A stretch of 51,573 bases of DNA from CAYYAQ01 sp964469555 (GCA_964469555.1 CAYYAQ010000017.1:1-51573), one strand, 5' to 3'. Positions 35,775 to 44,588 are shown, counted from the first letter of the stretch. The notes: a model not told the origin generated them from the letters alone. A program made the numbers and translations.

Positions 35775-38315
35775 GTGCGATTTGTTCGAACCCGTCCTCT
35801 GACCGCCTTCGTATTCTTGATGCTCGCGTCCACGCCGGTGCTCGCCGGAGTCCGACCGCAGGGCAAGTCCCTGATCCCCGTCGAGGTCCACGCGCGCGTG
35901 GTCGACGAAAAGGGCGAAGCGATCGCCGGCGCGGGATTCCTCTACGGAGATCGTGAGACCATCACGACGGCTCTGGCGCTGGACAAACCGACCGGACGCA
36001 CCGACGACAAGGGCAACCTGTCTGTCACCATTCCAGCGCCAAAGGAGGGAGATACGACGGTGCGGTACGCCATTCTGGCGGCGACCGGAAAGGTGACCGT
36101 GCAGTTGACCGTGAGAATGACCACGGTGGCGACGGGCAAGGGCGCTGCGCGGCGCCGGGTCGTCGACTTGGGCAGGATCGTGATGCGACCGGGTGCCAAG
36201 ATTCGCGGTTTAGTCCGTTCGATGAAGGGCAAGCCAATCGCGGGCGCTCGGGTTCACGCGGTCGACATCTTCAAGTCCCCTCACCTGCAGGTGCAAATCG
36301 AAGAGCAGTGCACGAGCTGGGCGACCACGGATGAGAAGGGCAGATTCACGGTCCACGGAGTGCCAGCGCGCGGAGCGTCCGTCACGATCACCGCAGACGG
36401 GTTTCACACCCACGAAGTCCAGCACGCCAATCAGTTCACGCCCGTCGTCGTGCAGCTCTCGTCATCGGGCGAGACGTCCGGAAGGGTCGTGGACGCCGCA
36501 GGCAAGCCTGTGCCGGAAGCCAGGATCTGGACGTACTACGAGTACAGCAACAACGCGACCTACGTGCGCGCGGATGCTGACGGACAGTTTCGGGTCCCGG
36601 TGCGGTATCCCGGTCGCTACCAGTTGTCGGCATCGATCCTCTATGGCGTCGTCTCGAGGACCATGCGCACGAAGGTGCTTGTTGGTCCGATGAAGGACGT
36701 CCGAATCGAGATTCCCGATGCGGTGGCTTCGAGCGCGAAGCTCGGCTTCGAGATCCGCGCGAAGACCCTGGATGGCAAACCGATCGTCGCGTTCAAGGCG
36801 CTCGATCACTGGTCCAACGATCAGTTCTGGAAACACAACGGCAGCTTCCTGGAGCGCATGTTCAAGGGAAGCGCGAAGAGTGCGAACGCGAATGGGGTGA
36901 TCCTTCTCAGCGGTCCCCGCCCCGGCCAGCCGCCGACCGGTCGGGTTCTCGTGAGGGCGAAGGGGTACGCCCCCAAGCTCCTAAAGCAGATCGAGTGGTC
37001 GGACGAGAAGCGCGTGAAGATGGATCTCACTCTCGAACCGGAGTCCGTGATCGAGGGCGTTGTGATCGACGAGAAGACCGGAAAACCCCTGTCGGGAGCA
37101 CGAGTTCACGTCGGTGGTATGTTGCGAGAAGTGCCGAATCCGTTCATGCGGGTGATGACGCAATTCCGTGTCGGCGGTGGAACGGAGACTGACGAACATG
37201 GGCGTTTTCGACTCGACACGCTCGGCAAGGGCACGCATAAGCTCACGGTCACCTACCCCGACCGACCGGACTCGACCGGGAAGATGGTCAAGGTCGGGAG
37301 CGGGGAGACGAAGAAGGGCATCAAGCTGACCACGCCGCGCGGCTCGACACTCGGCGGCAAACTCGTCGGCGCAAAGATCGGCGTTGGCTGGAAGGTCAAG
37401 TGCAACCAGAACGCAGTCTCTCAGTTGATCATGTTGCCGACGAGCCAGGCGCTTCTCTCGGGCGGACCGGGTTCGAAAGGGGTTCTTGTCGGGTCTGACG
37501 GCAAGTTCCGGATCGAAGGTCTGTCGAATGCCAGGTACCAGCTGACGCTGATGATCCCGTACCCGATGGGAACACTGGGCATTCCCCTGAAGTCCTTGCG
37601 CGTTCGCGCCAAGGACTTGAACGAGGAGATCGACATCTCGAAGCATCTCCCTATCCGATTTTACGGCAAAGCGCGGGCCAAGGGCGCTCCGATTACGCCC
37701 CTTCGTCTCCTGGTCCTCGCACAACGGGTCGACGGCAACGCGTCGAACCGTGGCATCAACCTCGCGAGTCCGATGTTGACGGGGACCCGCGCTCTCGTCG
37801 GACGGGATGGAACATTCGAACTGCCGGTTCGAAGCGGTAAGCACGTGATCAGACTCGTCGATCTTGCGAGCGGCGTCACGTTGTTCCAGAGCGAGCGGCT
37901 GATCTCAATCAAGGGGAAGAAAGACGTGGAGTTCGACATCGTCGCGGAGCTTGCGATGGTGATGGTCACGCTGAAACCGGACAAGGAAGGTGGGCCAGTC
38001 CTGGCGAACCGATTGGAGATCGGCGTGAAGCACCCCAAACTCATGCCGAACCAGTTTAGAGGGATGGTCTTCGTGGGGGCGAACAACTACGACCAGGGCG
38101 TTGGTGTAGCATTGCAGCCTGGGCAGGTGAACGTGACCGTGATCCTGCCGGCGATCGAGACAAAGTTGCGTGCCCGGTCTTCGGCTCACCAACTGGACGC
38201 GAAGAAGAGCCAGCACAACTATCCGCCCATCGGCGAAGAAACCGTGCACCCCGAAGCGAGCAAGGCGAACCGGATCACGGTCGTGGTCGTGGAGCCGGAC
38301 GTGCCTACCGGTTAG
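35775..38315 (+). CDS. giant secreted carboxypeptidase-regulatory-like repeat protein (copy 3)
   Basis: 846 residues, GTG start with AAGGAG about 11 nt upstream. Signal peptide (RTRPLTAFVFLMLASTPVLAG), then the same arrangement of regulatory-like beta-sandwich units as its two upstream neighbours (VHARVVDEKGEAIAGAGFL, TSGRVVDAAGKPVPEARIW, IEGVVIDEKTGKPLSGARVH). It has the shared VRAKGYAPK and EIDISKHLP landmarks. Only 28 nt separate it from copy 2. Three tandem copies suggest expansion by duplication. Function unknown; it is likely extracellular. Confidence 0.82.
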   Translation: MRFVRTRPLTAFVFLMLASTPVLAGVRPQGKSLIPVEVHARVVDEKGEAIAGAGFLYGDRETITTALALDKPTGRTDDKGNLSVTIPAPKEGDTTVRYAILAATGKVTVQLTVRMTTVATGKGAARRRVVDLGRIVMRPGAKIRGLVRSMKGKPIAGARVHAVDIFKSPHLQVQIEEQCTSWATTDEKGRFTVHGVPARGASVTITADGFHTHEVQHANQFTPVVVQLSSSGETSGRVVDAAGKPVPEARIWTYYEYSNNATYVRADADGQFRVPVRYPGRYQLSASILYGVVSRTMRTKVLVGPMKDVRIEIPDAVASSAKLGFEIRAKTLDGKPIVAFKALDHWSNDQFWKHNGSFLERMFKGSAKSANANGVILLSGPRPGQPPTGRVLVRAKGYAPKLLKQIEWSDEKRVKMDLTLEPESVIEGVVIDEKTGKPLSGARVHVGGMLREVPNPFMRVMTQFRVGGGTETDEHGRFRLDTLGKGTHKLTVTYPDRPDSTGKMVKVGSGETKKGIKLTTPRGSTLGGKLVGAKIGVGWKVKCNQNAVSQLIMLPTSQALLSGGPGSKGVLVGSDGKFRIEGLSNARYQLTLMIPYPMGTLGIPLKSLRVRAKDLNEEIDISKHLPIRFYGKARAKGAPITPLRLLVLAQRVDGNASNRGINLASPMLTGTRALVGRDGTFELPVRSGKHVIRLVDLASGVTLFQSERLISIKGKKDVEFDIVAELAMVMVTLKPDKEGGPVLANRLEIGVKHPKLMPNQFRGMVFVGANNYDQGVGVALQPGQVNVTVILPAIETKLRARSSAHQLDAKKSQHNYPPIGEETVHPEASKANRITVVVVEPDVPTG

Positions 38316-39107
38316 TCACACTTCGATCTTGCCGACGAGATACTCGACGGCGTGGCCCGCGATGCGCACGCGCTGGCCGAGGTCTTCACAGAACAACTCG
38401 CCCGCGCGGGCGCTGGCCTGCCGGGCGTGAAGATGGGTCTTCTCCAGGCGATGACTCCAATAAGGGACGAGGATACAGTGAGCTGAACCTGTGACCGGGT
38501 CCTCTGAGACGCCGACTCGAGGTCCGAAGAATCGCGAGACGAAGTCACAGTCTTCGCCGGGTGCGGTCGCGATCACCGCGTAGTGGGGGATGTCCGCGAG
38601 CTGTGCGAAGTCGGGCTCGAGAGAGGCGACAGCCGCCGCGGATTCGAACACGGCGAGGTGGTATCGCCCCTCGTGGAGTTCGAGGGGGGTGGCGCCGAGT
38701 GCGAGGGCGATAGCGCGTCCCGTTTGGTCCTCGGGTGCCAGTTCGCGTGGTGGATCCGATGGAAAGTCGAGGACGAGCAGGTCGCCGTCACGGCTGACCA
38801 CGAGCTCACCGCTCTTCGACGCGAACCGGATCTCATCGTTGTCGGTCAGTCCGTGTTTGAACAAGACGTGGGCGGACGCCAACGTCGCATGTCCGCAGAG
38901 ATCGACCTCGACTGCAGGCGTGAACCAACGAATGTGGAATCCCCCGCCGTCGCGACAGACGAACCCCGTCTCCGACAGGTTGTTCTCGCGCGCGATCTTC
39001 AGCATCGCGTCGTCCTCGAGCCATTCCTCGAGCAGGACCACCGCGGCCGGGTTACCACCGAACAGGTGGTTCGTGAACGCGTCGACCTGGTAGAGGGGGA
39101 GTTCCAT
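38316..39107 (-). CDS. PhzF family protein
   Basis: 263 residues, standard length. N-terminal MELPLYQVDAFTNHLFGGNPAAVV is the PhzF opening; NNLSETGFV holds the catalytic Glu; CGHATLASAHVLF and EDPVTGSAHC complete the two-domain diaminopimelate-epimerase-like fold. In phenazine producers PhzF isomerises trans-2,3-dihydro-3-hydroxyanthranilate, but no other phenazine genes occur here, so this is more likely a generic isomerase. It converges immediately with the third tandem gene. Confidence 0.92.
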   Translation of the reverse strand: MELPLYQVDAFTNHLFGGNPAAVVLLEEWLEDDAMLKIARENNLSETGFVCRDGGGFHIRWFTPAVEVDLCGHATLASAHVLFKHGLTDNDEIRFASKSGELVVSRDGDLLVLDFPSDPPRELAPEDQTGRAIALALGATPLELHEGRYHLAVFESAAAVASLEPDFAQLADIPHYAVIATAPGEDCDFVSRFFGPRVGVSEDPVTGSAHCILVPYWSHRLEKTHLHARQASARAGELFCEDLGQRVRIAGHAVEYLVGKIEV

Positions 39108-39141
39108 AGGGAACGCCTATCTTCGGGTGTCTGGCGGTTTC

Positions 39142-39923
39142 TCACTCCCGTCGCGCGCCAAAACGCTTCTTTTTTTGGGAGTGACCGGAGTGAGACGTGT
39201 CAGAGACCAGTCGGTACCGATGCGCCGTGCCGGACCGCCCGGTCTTGATTCTCGATACTTCTTTTCCCCTCGAGTCGAACTCGATCACCATCCCTTGCGC
39301 GGCCACGAGCGTGTTGCCGTTGAGGAGGCGTGGGCGTCGTTGGGAGGATTCAGGCCCTTCAACACCATCACGACCTTGTTTTTGGCGTCGACCTCGGTGA
39401 CGCACCGGCCCGTGTAGCTCGAGAACAACGTATTGCCGTTTGGCAGCCGGTCCGCGCCGAACGCCCCTGACACCTTCACGCTCCAGACGGTCTTCCCCTT
39501 TGGGTCGACCTCGATGACGCGGTTGCCGTGAGTATCGGCGATCAGGGTCACTCCCGCGGCTTCCACTTCCAGCCTCGATCGACACCGTGCCGCGGCGTAG
39601 GCGAGTTTCTTGTTCTTGCCCTTCTCGAGTTCTTCGAGTCTCGTCAACGCGTCCTTCGCTGCTGGTCCGTGGGGCCGCAGCATGTGCAGGCAGGTGAACA
39701 CGATGTCCTCTCGGGGGCGGTCGAGACCGAGCACCAAGGCGCTGACCGAACCCTTCCCCATCCGGAGGAGATCCACGACCGCCTGGCTGCGTCGGTCGGG
39801 CAACTCCAGGCAACGAACCAATCGGGTGGCTTTCCGCGCCTCAGGGGGCCGGCTGCTCGGGGTTCCCGTGACTTGGCCTTCCAGAACTGCGGTGATCGCA
39901 AGCGTTGCCAGGATCGCGGGCAT
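39142..39923 (-). pseudogene. secreted beta-propeller-like protein, frameshifted
   Basis: Signal-like start MPAILATLAITAVLEGQV at 39923, a short HEAT-like helical part, then PQQ/NHL-type strands: IADTHGNRVIEVDPKGK, GADRLPNGNTLFSS, VTEVDAKNKVVM. After LNPPNDA the frame breaks near 39328; the adjacent frame continues RLLNGNTLVAAQGMVIEFDS, which is the expected next strand, and runs to a stop at 39142. Restoring one G (CAG for CA) rejoins both parts. Either a sequencing deletion or a recent frameshift. Function: probable extracytoplasmic propeller; unknown ligand. Confidence 0.65.
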
Positions 39924-40069
39924 CCACGGTTTCCGTTGTCCCGCCTTTCCGTCAGTTCGGTCGTCTGCTCGATACACTGTGCCTTCGCAGCACGATCCTT
40001 GACTGAGGACCAGCCGGGCCCAATCGTATCCTTCCTCCTCCCGACCCCGCACAGACCACCAAACTCCCC

Positions 40070-41453
40070 ATGAACAAGGATTCGCTCGAGAAGTTCGTCA
40101 ACGACAGGTGGGACAACTCCATCGTTCCCCAACTGACGGAGTACATCAAGATCCCGAACAAGTCGCCCCTGTTCGATCCCAACTGGCAGGAAAACGGCCA
40201 CATGGAAAAGGCTGTCCAGCTGATCAAGGGATGGTGCCGTGAAGAGCCGATCGAAGGACTGACTGTGGAGGTCATCCGTCTCGAAGGTCGGACTCCGCTC
40301 ATTTACATGGAGATCCCCNNNNNNNNNNGACAAGCAACCGGAGATGGTGGGCTGGTTTGACGACCTCGGCCCGTGGAAGCCGGTGCTGAAAGGCGACAAG
40401 CTCTACGGTCGTGGTGGTGCCGACGACGGCTACGCGGCCTACGGATCGCTCACGGCCATCCGCGCGCTCAAGGAGCACGGCGGCAAGCACGCACGGTGCG
40501 TCGTGCTGATCGAGGGTTGTGAAGAGAGCGGTAGCTACGATCTACCCTTCTACATCGACCATCTCTCGGATCGCATCGGCGATGTCAGCCTGGTGATCTG
40601 CCTGGACTCCGGTTGCGGCAACTACGACCAGCTGTGGTGCACGACTTCGCTGCGCGGCATCGTGTCGGGCAACCTGAACGTGAACATCCTCCAGAGCGGC
40701 GTTCACTCCGGCGATGCGACCGGTGTCGTCGCATCGAGCTTCCGCGTCGTGCGTCAGCTGCTGAGTCGACTGGAGGACGAGACGACAGGACAGATCAAGG
40801 CGTCGGATTTCCACGTCGAGGTCCCACAGCAACGGATCGACCAGGCCGGGGTCTGCGCGAGCGTCCTCGGCAACAATGTCTACGAGCGGTTCCCCTGGGT
40901 GGACGGTGCCCACGCGATCAAGGAAGACGCTACCGACGCGATCATCTCTCGCACGTGGAGGCCGGGTCTTGCCATCACCGGGGCCGCTGGCCTTCCCGGA
41001 CTCGACGACGCGGGCAGCGTGATGCGGCCCTTCACATCGGTGAAGTTGTCGTTGCGCATTCCCCCGACGCTCGATGCCGACAAGGCGACGGCTGCGTTGA
41101 AGCAGCTGATGGAGAAGGACCCGCCGTACGGCGCGACGGTCGAATTCGAAGCCGAGCAGGGCGCTGGCGGATGGAACGCGCCTGAGTTCAGTCCCTGGTT
41201 GCTGGAATCAGCACAGAACGCGTCGCAGATGTACTTCGGTCGTGAAGCGGTCTACATGGGCGAGGGCGGCACGATCCCGTTCATGGAGATGCTCGGCGAG
41301 AAGTTCCCGAAGGCACAGTTCTTCATTACGGGTGTTCTCGGCCCGGAGTCAAATGCGCATGGGCCGAACGAGTTCTTGCACATTCCGATGGGCAAGCGTC
41401 TGACGTGTTGCGTCGCACAGCTCCTGGTTGACCACTTCGCGTCGCGGTCTTGA
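40070..41453 (+). CDS. M20 family metallopeptidase, contains assembly gap
   Basis: About 460 residues apart from the gap. The N-terminal part ends PLIYMEIP, then 10 N, then DKQPEMVGW. The normal sequence here is TVLLYGHxDKQPE, so the gap hides the first metal-binding His. The rest fits M20 dipeptidase-type enzymes: GRGGADDGYAAYG with bridging Asp, EGCEESGSYDLP with catalytic and ligand Glu, CLDSGCGNYD with Asp, SGVHSGDATG in the lid, and HGPNEF with the last His. It hydrolyses peptides or dipeptides with two zinc ions. No signal peptide. Its stop overlaps the start of the archaemetzincin gene. Confidence 0.88.
40319..40328. other. assembly gap (10 N) inside M20 peptidase gene
   Basis: Ten N replace what homologues would encode as the strand and His ligand (TVLLYGHxD). 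The codon phase differs on each side by one nucleotide, so the true gap is a multiple of three, by family alignment about 40 nt. Confidence 0.9.
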
Positions 41454-42376
41454 GTCGCGCTCCGGAGATATCGCCGCGGGTGGGCATTCTCGTGGCCATC
41501 GTGGTCGCGGTTCTCATGGGTTGCTCCCACGAGCCGCCGCTCAAGAATCCGGAGAAGTGGGCGAATCTCATCGAGACCCTGACGCCGCTGCACGAGAAGC
41601 TCGGCCAGCCTCGCCCTGGTGACTGGCTGGATTCGAAGAGCGAGGAGGGTCAGACCTTCGCCGAGTATCGCCGCTGTGCACCGATTCGACCGCGAGGGAA
41701 GCGCGACGTGATCTACGTTCAGCCGCTCGGTCCGATGACTGAGAACCAGGCGAAGATCGTGCGCCAGACCGCGGAGTTCATGAGGGTCTACTTCCACACC
41801 AAGACCACGTTGTTGGACAGCCTGCCTCTCTCGTTGGTGCCCGAGTCCGCGCGGCGCGGGAGTCGCGGATTCGGGACTCAGCTCCTGACCGGTCACGTCC
41901 GCATGAAGATTCTTCGACCGCGGCTGCCGCGGGATGGTGCCGCGATCATCGCGTTCACCGCGCTCGATCTGTGGCCAGGCGAGGGGTGGAACTTCGTATT
42001 CGGTGAAGCCTCGCTGCGTGACCGCGTTGCGGTGTGGTCGTTGGCCCGTAACGGCAACCCGGCCGAGAGCCAGGCGAATTACCGAAAATGCCTGCTTCGA
42101 ACAGTGAAGACAGCGACTCACGAGACCGGACACATGTTCTCGATCCAGCACTGCACCGCGTTCGAGTGCAACATGTGTGGCTCGATGAGTCAGCAGGAGT
42201 CAGATCGCCACCCGCTTGCACTGTGCCCGCACTGTGTCGCGAAGATCTGCTGGGCGTGCGAGGCAGAACCGGGGGAGCGCTATCAAGAACTCGCCGACAT
42301 CTGCAAGTCGCTCGGACTCGCGCAGGAAGAAAAGCGCTACCTCGCGCTTCGGCGTGCGTTGCGGTCCGCCAAGTGA
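41450..42376 (+). CDS. archaemetzincin-like metalloprotease, lipoprotein
   Basis: 308 residues. The zinc site is HETGH (about 224-228) followed by HCTAFECNMCGSM and a downstream CPHC. This equals the archaemetzincin signature HExxHxxGxxHCxxxxCxM...CxxC (here HETGHMFSIQHC...). The N-terminus has VGILVAIVVAVLMGC, a lipoprotein signal, which is unusual since many family members are cytosolic. TTG at 41450 overlaps the stop of the M20 gene (TTGA), suggesting translational coupling; GTG 41480 is an alternative start directly before the signal. It probably cleaves peptides outside the membrane, next to a cytosolic peptidase. Confidence 0.85.
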   Translation: MSRAPEISPRVGILVAIVVAVLMGCSHEPPLKNPEKWANLIETLTPLHEKLGQPRPGDWLDSKSEEGQTFAEYRRCAPIRPRGKRDVIYVQPLGPMTENQAKIVRQTAEFMRVYFHTKTTLLDSLPLSLVPESARRGSRGFGTQLLTGHVRMKILRPRLPRDGAAIIAFTALDLWPGEGWNFVFGEASLRDRVAVWSLARNGNPAESQANYRKCLLRTVKTATHETGHMFSIQHCTAFECNMCGSMSQQESDRHPLALCPHCVAKICWACEAEPGERYQELADICKSLGLAQEEKRYLALRRALRSAK

Positions 42377-42531
42377 CAGGTCAGTGCGTGCTCGTACTCC
42401 GATTTCGCCAGGACGTGGTCGCAGCCCAGGGGAGCCCTGATCTCGAAAGCGCCGCAGGAACCGAGAAGCGCCGCCATCGCGACGAGGGCGGTCCCTTGGC
42501 CGAGTGGCGAGGTCCCGAGCTCCCGGGTCAC
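42337..42531 (-). CDS. possible small lipoprotein
   Basis: 64 residues if GTG at 42531 is used; that start overlaps the stop of the upstream minus-strand gene (GTGA), which favours translation. It reads LVAMAALLGSCGAFEI, a lipobox-like signal, then CDHVLAKSEYEHALTC. The 3' end overlaps the end of the archaemetzincin gene on the opposite strand by 40 nt. No homologue is recalled. Low certainty, could be a chance frame. Confidence 0.3.
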   Translation of the reverse strand: MTRELGTSPLGQGTALVAMAALLGSCGAFEIRAPLGCDHVLAKSEYEHALTCHLADRNARRSAR

Positions 42532-44210
42532 TCGATTCGGACCAGCTTTGTTGCCGCGTCGAGGACGACTGCTTTCTTGGTCACTACCCCTCCTCGTTTC
42601 ACGCCGAACTCGTAGGCGCCCTGCGCGAGGAAAAACTCGGTTCGGTGTCCGGTCAGACTCAGGCTCTTCTCCTTGACGATCGCGGACAGGAAGAATCGAT
42701 CCCAAAGAAACGCCGGGTACGACTGGGAGTTTCCGGTGGTCTTGTCGATGACGATGACCGAGTCTGGCTCCGGCGTGCGGTTTACGAGCACGGTGACCTT
42801 GCACGCCGGTTTCATCTCGATCTTGAGTCTTCGATGCTCGCCCGGCTTGAGCCTAATCTCGTAGATCCCGGACGCGAACTTGGTGTCGTGGGCGAAGATA
42901 CGGTGCGTGATCGGCGGGACGTCCGTGAAGTGAGTGGTCTCTTTTCCTTTTGTGTGCTTGCGGAGATTGTACGCCTGTTCATTGAATCTGTCGAGGAAGA
43001 TGATGTTCGCCGTTTCCCCTTCGGCTCTTCCGCCCGTCAGATCGATCGAGACCTTCCCCCTATTGAGAGGCGAGAGGGTGACCTCTGTGAGGCCATCGAC
43101 GTCGACCGGATTGCACGGAATGATCTCTCGCGTGTTGCCCTTTTGGAAATGCAGCAGCTTGAGGTGCGCGACCACGCGCTGCAGCTCGAAGACCTTGAAC
43201 GTGACATTGCCATCGCTTTCCTCGTACGTCGAGGGGTTCTCGGTCGCCGAGATCAGAGCCCCCCAGTCCGTGGATAATTTGCTCCTGTCGAGGAAGGAGA
43301 CGCTCAGCATCAAGATGCCGTCCTGGCCAGGTGCACGCTTGTGATGAACGATCAATGCGCCTGGGGTCAGTGGCGGCGCGACTATCGAGAACGTCTCCAG
43401 GTTCGCGGCCGAATCGACTGGCGTCGATTCCGTCGAAGGAGCCTTTTGTACAGTTGGTTCCTGGCTCCGCATGCCCTTCGAGTCCAGGTGATTGGGTAGG
43501 CTCGGTGCCGTGACGAATCGTACCTTGGCGTTCACGCCGACGAGGTACTTCGGGATCTTCACGGGGTTCGACGTGAACGGGAACTTGTGCTCGCGAAGCC
43601 CCATGTGTTCGTACATCTTGAACCGAAAGTAGTCGGGCTTTGCCGCGAACGGGTTGAACGTGCGCGCAAACTTGTACGTCACGGCCCCGTTGCTCGTCTT
43701 GTGAAACTCCTTCTGCGCCGGTCCCAAGTTCGTGATGGTGAGATTCATGTACCGGACCGGCGTCAACCGGAGTTCGAACGACTCCGACTTTAGGATCTCG
43801 GCCTGAATCGAGTAGTCCTTGTGAAACGCCGCCACTGCGTGGACGTTGTCGGTCCTCGGCCTCGCCTCCACTGAACCCTTTGCGTCGGTCATCTCCTCGG
43901 CGAGGCGCTTCGCTTGTTGCGTGAACAGGACGACTCTCGCGCCCTCGAGAGGCTTGCCGGTCTTGTCGTCCACGACCTTGATCGCGTATTTCTTCGCGTT
44001 CTTGTCGGCGCTTCGGTACGGCTTGAAGGGTTTCGGCTCGTCCTTCTTCTTGCCGACGTTCGCTGGACCGTTCTTGGTCTTGCCGTTGGGACCGGGTTTT
44101 GGCGTGTCATTGCCGAAGATGCTGTCGCCCTTCCACAATAGCACCGCGAGGAAGAACACGACCGCAACGCTTAGCCATACGAGGGCACGTTTGTTTTCTG
44201 ACGAAGACAT
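42528..44210 (-). CDS. membrane-anchored carboxypeptidase-regulatory-like protein (copy 4)
   Basis: 560 residues. One N-terminal membrane helix (RALVWLSVAVVFFLAVLLW), a Lys/Pro linker, then a regulatory-like unit IKVVDDKTGKPLEGARVVLF and further beta-rich parts. The domain style is the same as the three tandem giants 4-12 kb away on the other strand, but the protein is shorter and anchored, not secreted. No catalytic residues visible. It is flanked by the archaemetzincin gene (convergent) and the cluster with mqnD. Probable surface-facing binding protein. Confidence 0.78.
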   Translation of the reverse strand: MSSSENKRALVWLSVAVVFFLAVLLWKGDSIFGNDTPKPGPNGKTKNGPANVGKKKDEPKPFKPYRSADKNAKKYAIKVVDDKTGKPLEGARVVLFTQQAKRLAEEMTDAKGSVEARPRTDNVHAVAAFHKDYSIQAEILKSESFELRLTPVRYMNLTITNLGPAQKEFHKTSNGAVTYKFARTFNPFAAKPDYFRFKMYEHMGLREHKFPFTSNPVKIPKYLVGVNAKVRFVTAPSLPNHLDSKGMRSQEPTVQKAPSTESTPVDSAANLETFSIVAPPLTPGALIVHHKRAPGQDGILMLSVSFLDRSKLSTDWGALISATENPSTYEESDGNVTFKVFELQRVVAHLKLLHFQKGNTREIIPCNPVDVDGLTEVTLSPLNRGKVSIDLTGGRAEGETANIIFLDRFNEQAYNLRKHTKGKETTHFTDVPPITHRIFAHDTKFASGIYEIRLKPGEHRRLKIEMKPACKVTVLVNRTPEPDSVIVIDKTTGNSQSYPAFLWDRFFLSAIVKEKSLSLTGHRTEFFLAQGAYEFGVKRGGVVTKKAVVLDAATKLVRIE

Positions 44211-44246
44211 ATGACTTCGACGATATCACGTCCCCTCCACTCCCCG

Positions 44247-44588
44247 TCAAGCGCCAAGAAACAGACCACAATCTGGGCATCTTCCGTCCCCGGCGCCCGC
44301 GGTGGAAAACGTAGTCAGGCAGGCGGGGCACGTTGTTTCCTCGGCTTCGAAGTCGACGACCAGATCCGCCGCGGCGCGCTCCGCGTTGGTCAGCCCGGTA
44401 TCGTGGAACTCCTGGAGCACCACCTTGGCGCGCTCGATCTGGCTGGCCGCGACCGCGAGCAGGATCCGGGTGCTTCAACCCTTCGAGCCACCAGGGGGTG
44501 CCTGGGGCGTCGTGGGCAGGCCGCGCGATTCGCACAGGCCCTGCAACTCCTTGACCTGGTCGAGGTTGCCCTGGAAGAAGGGGATCAT
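44247..44588 (-). CDS. small zinc-ribbon protein with in-frame TGA (candidate selenoprotein)
   Basis: Reading through one TGA (44475-44477) yields a continuous 113-residue protein. Residues 1-60 look like a ferredoxin-like alpha/beta domain: IPFFQGNLDQVKELQGLCES, PPGGSKG then TGA then STRILLAVAAS and IERAKVVLQEF. Residues 87-107 form a zinc ribbon, CPAC and CPDC. Small proteins of this layout that I recall carry Cys in a GGC-x-P/T-K/R loop at the TGA position. No start codon lies just after the TGA, and coding-quality sequence runs on both sides in one frame. A SECIS-like hairpin follows. I read residue 38 as selenocysteine; nonsense mutation is the alternative. ATG 44588 chosen; GTG 44639 also possible. 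It lies downstream of mqnD. Confidence 0.65.
44443..44462 (-). promoter_or_regulatory. candidate bacterial SECIS hairpin (fdhF-like)
   Basis: It begins 12 nt after the TGA. Pairs C-G and U-A, bulged C on the 3' side, G-C and C-G, a bulged U on the 5' side, then CGC/GCG and the tetraloop GGUC. The E. coli fdhF element has the same bulged U, three pairs and a GGUC loop, with the loop at nt 19-22 after the UGA against 21-24 here. The agreement in bulge, loop and spacing is notable. Hairpins are frequent in GC-rich DNA, so recognition by SelB is inferred. Confidence 0.55.

Noticed and set aside
38316..39107. PhzF gene as evidence for phenazine production
   Set aside because: No other phenazine biosynthesis genes are near; stand-alone PhzF-like proteins are common and mostly of unknown role.
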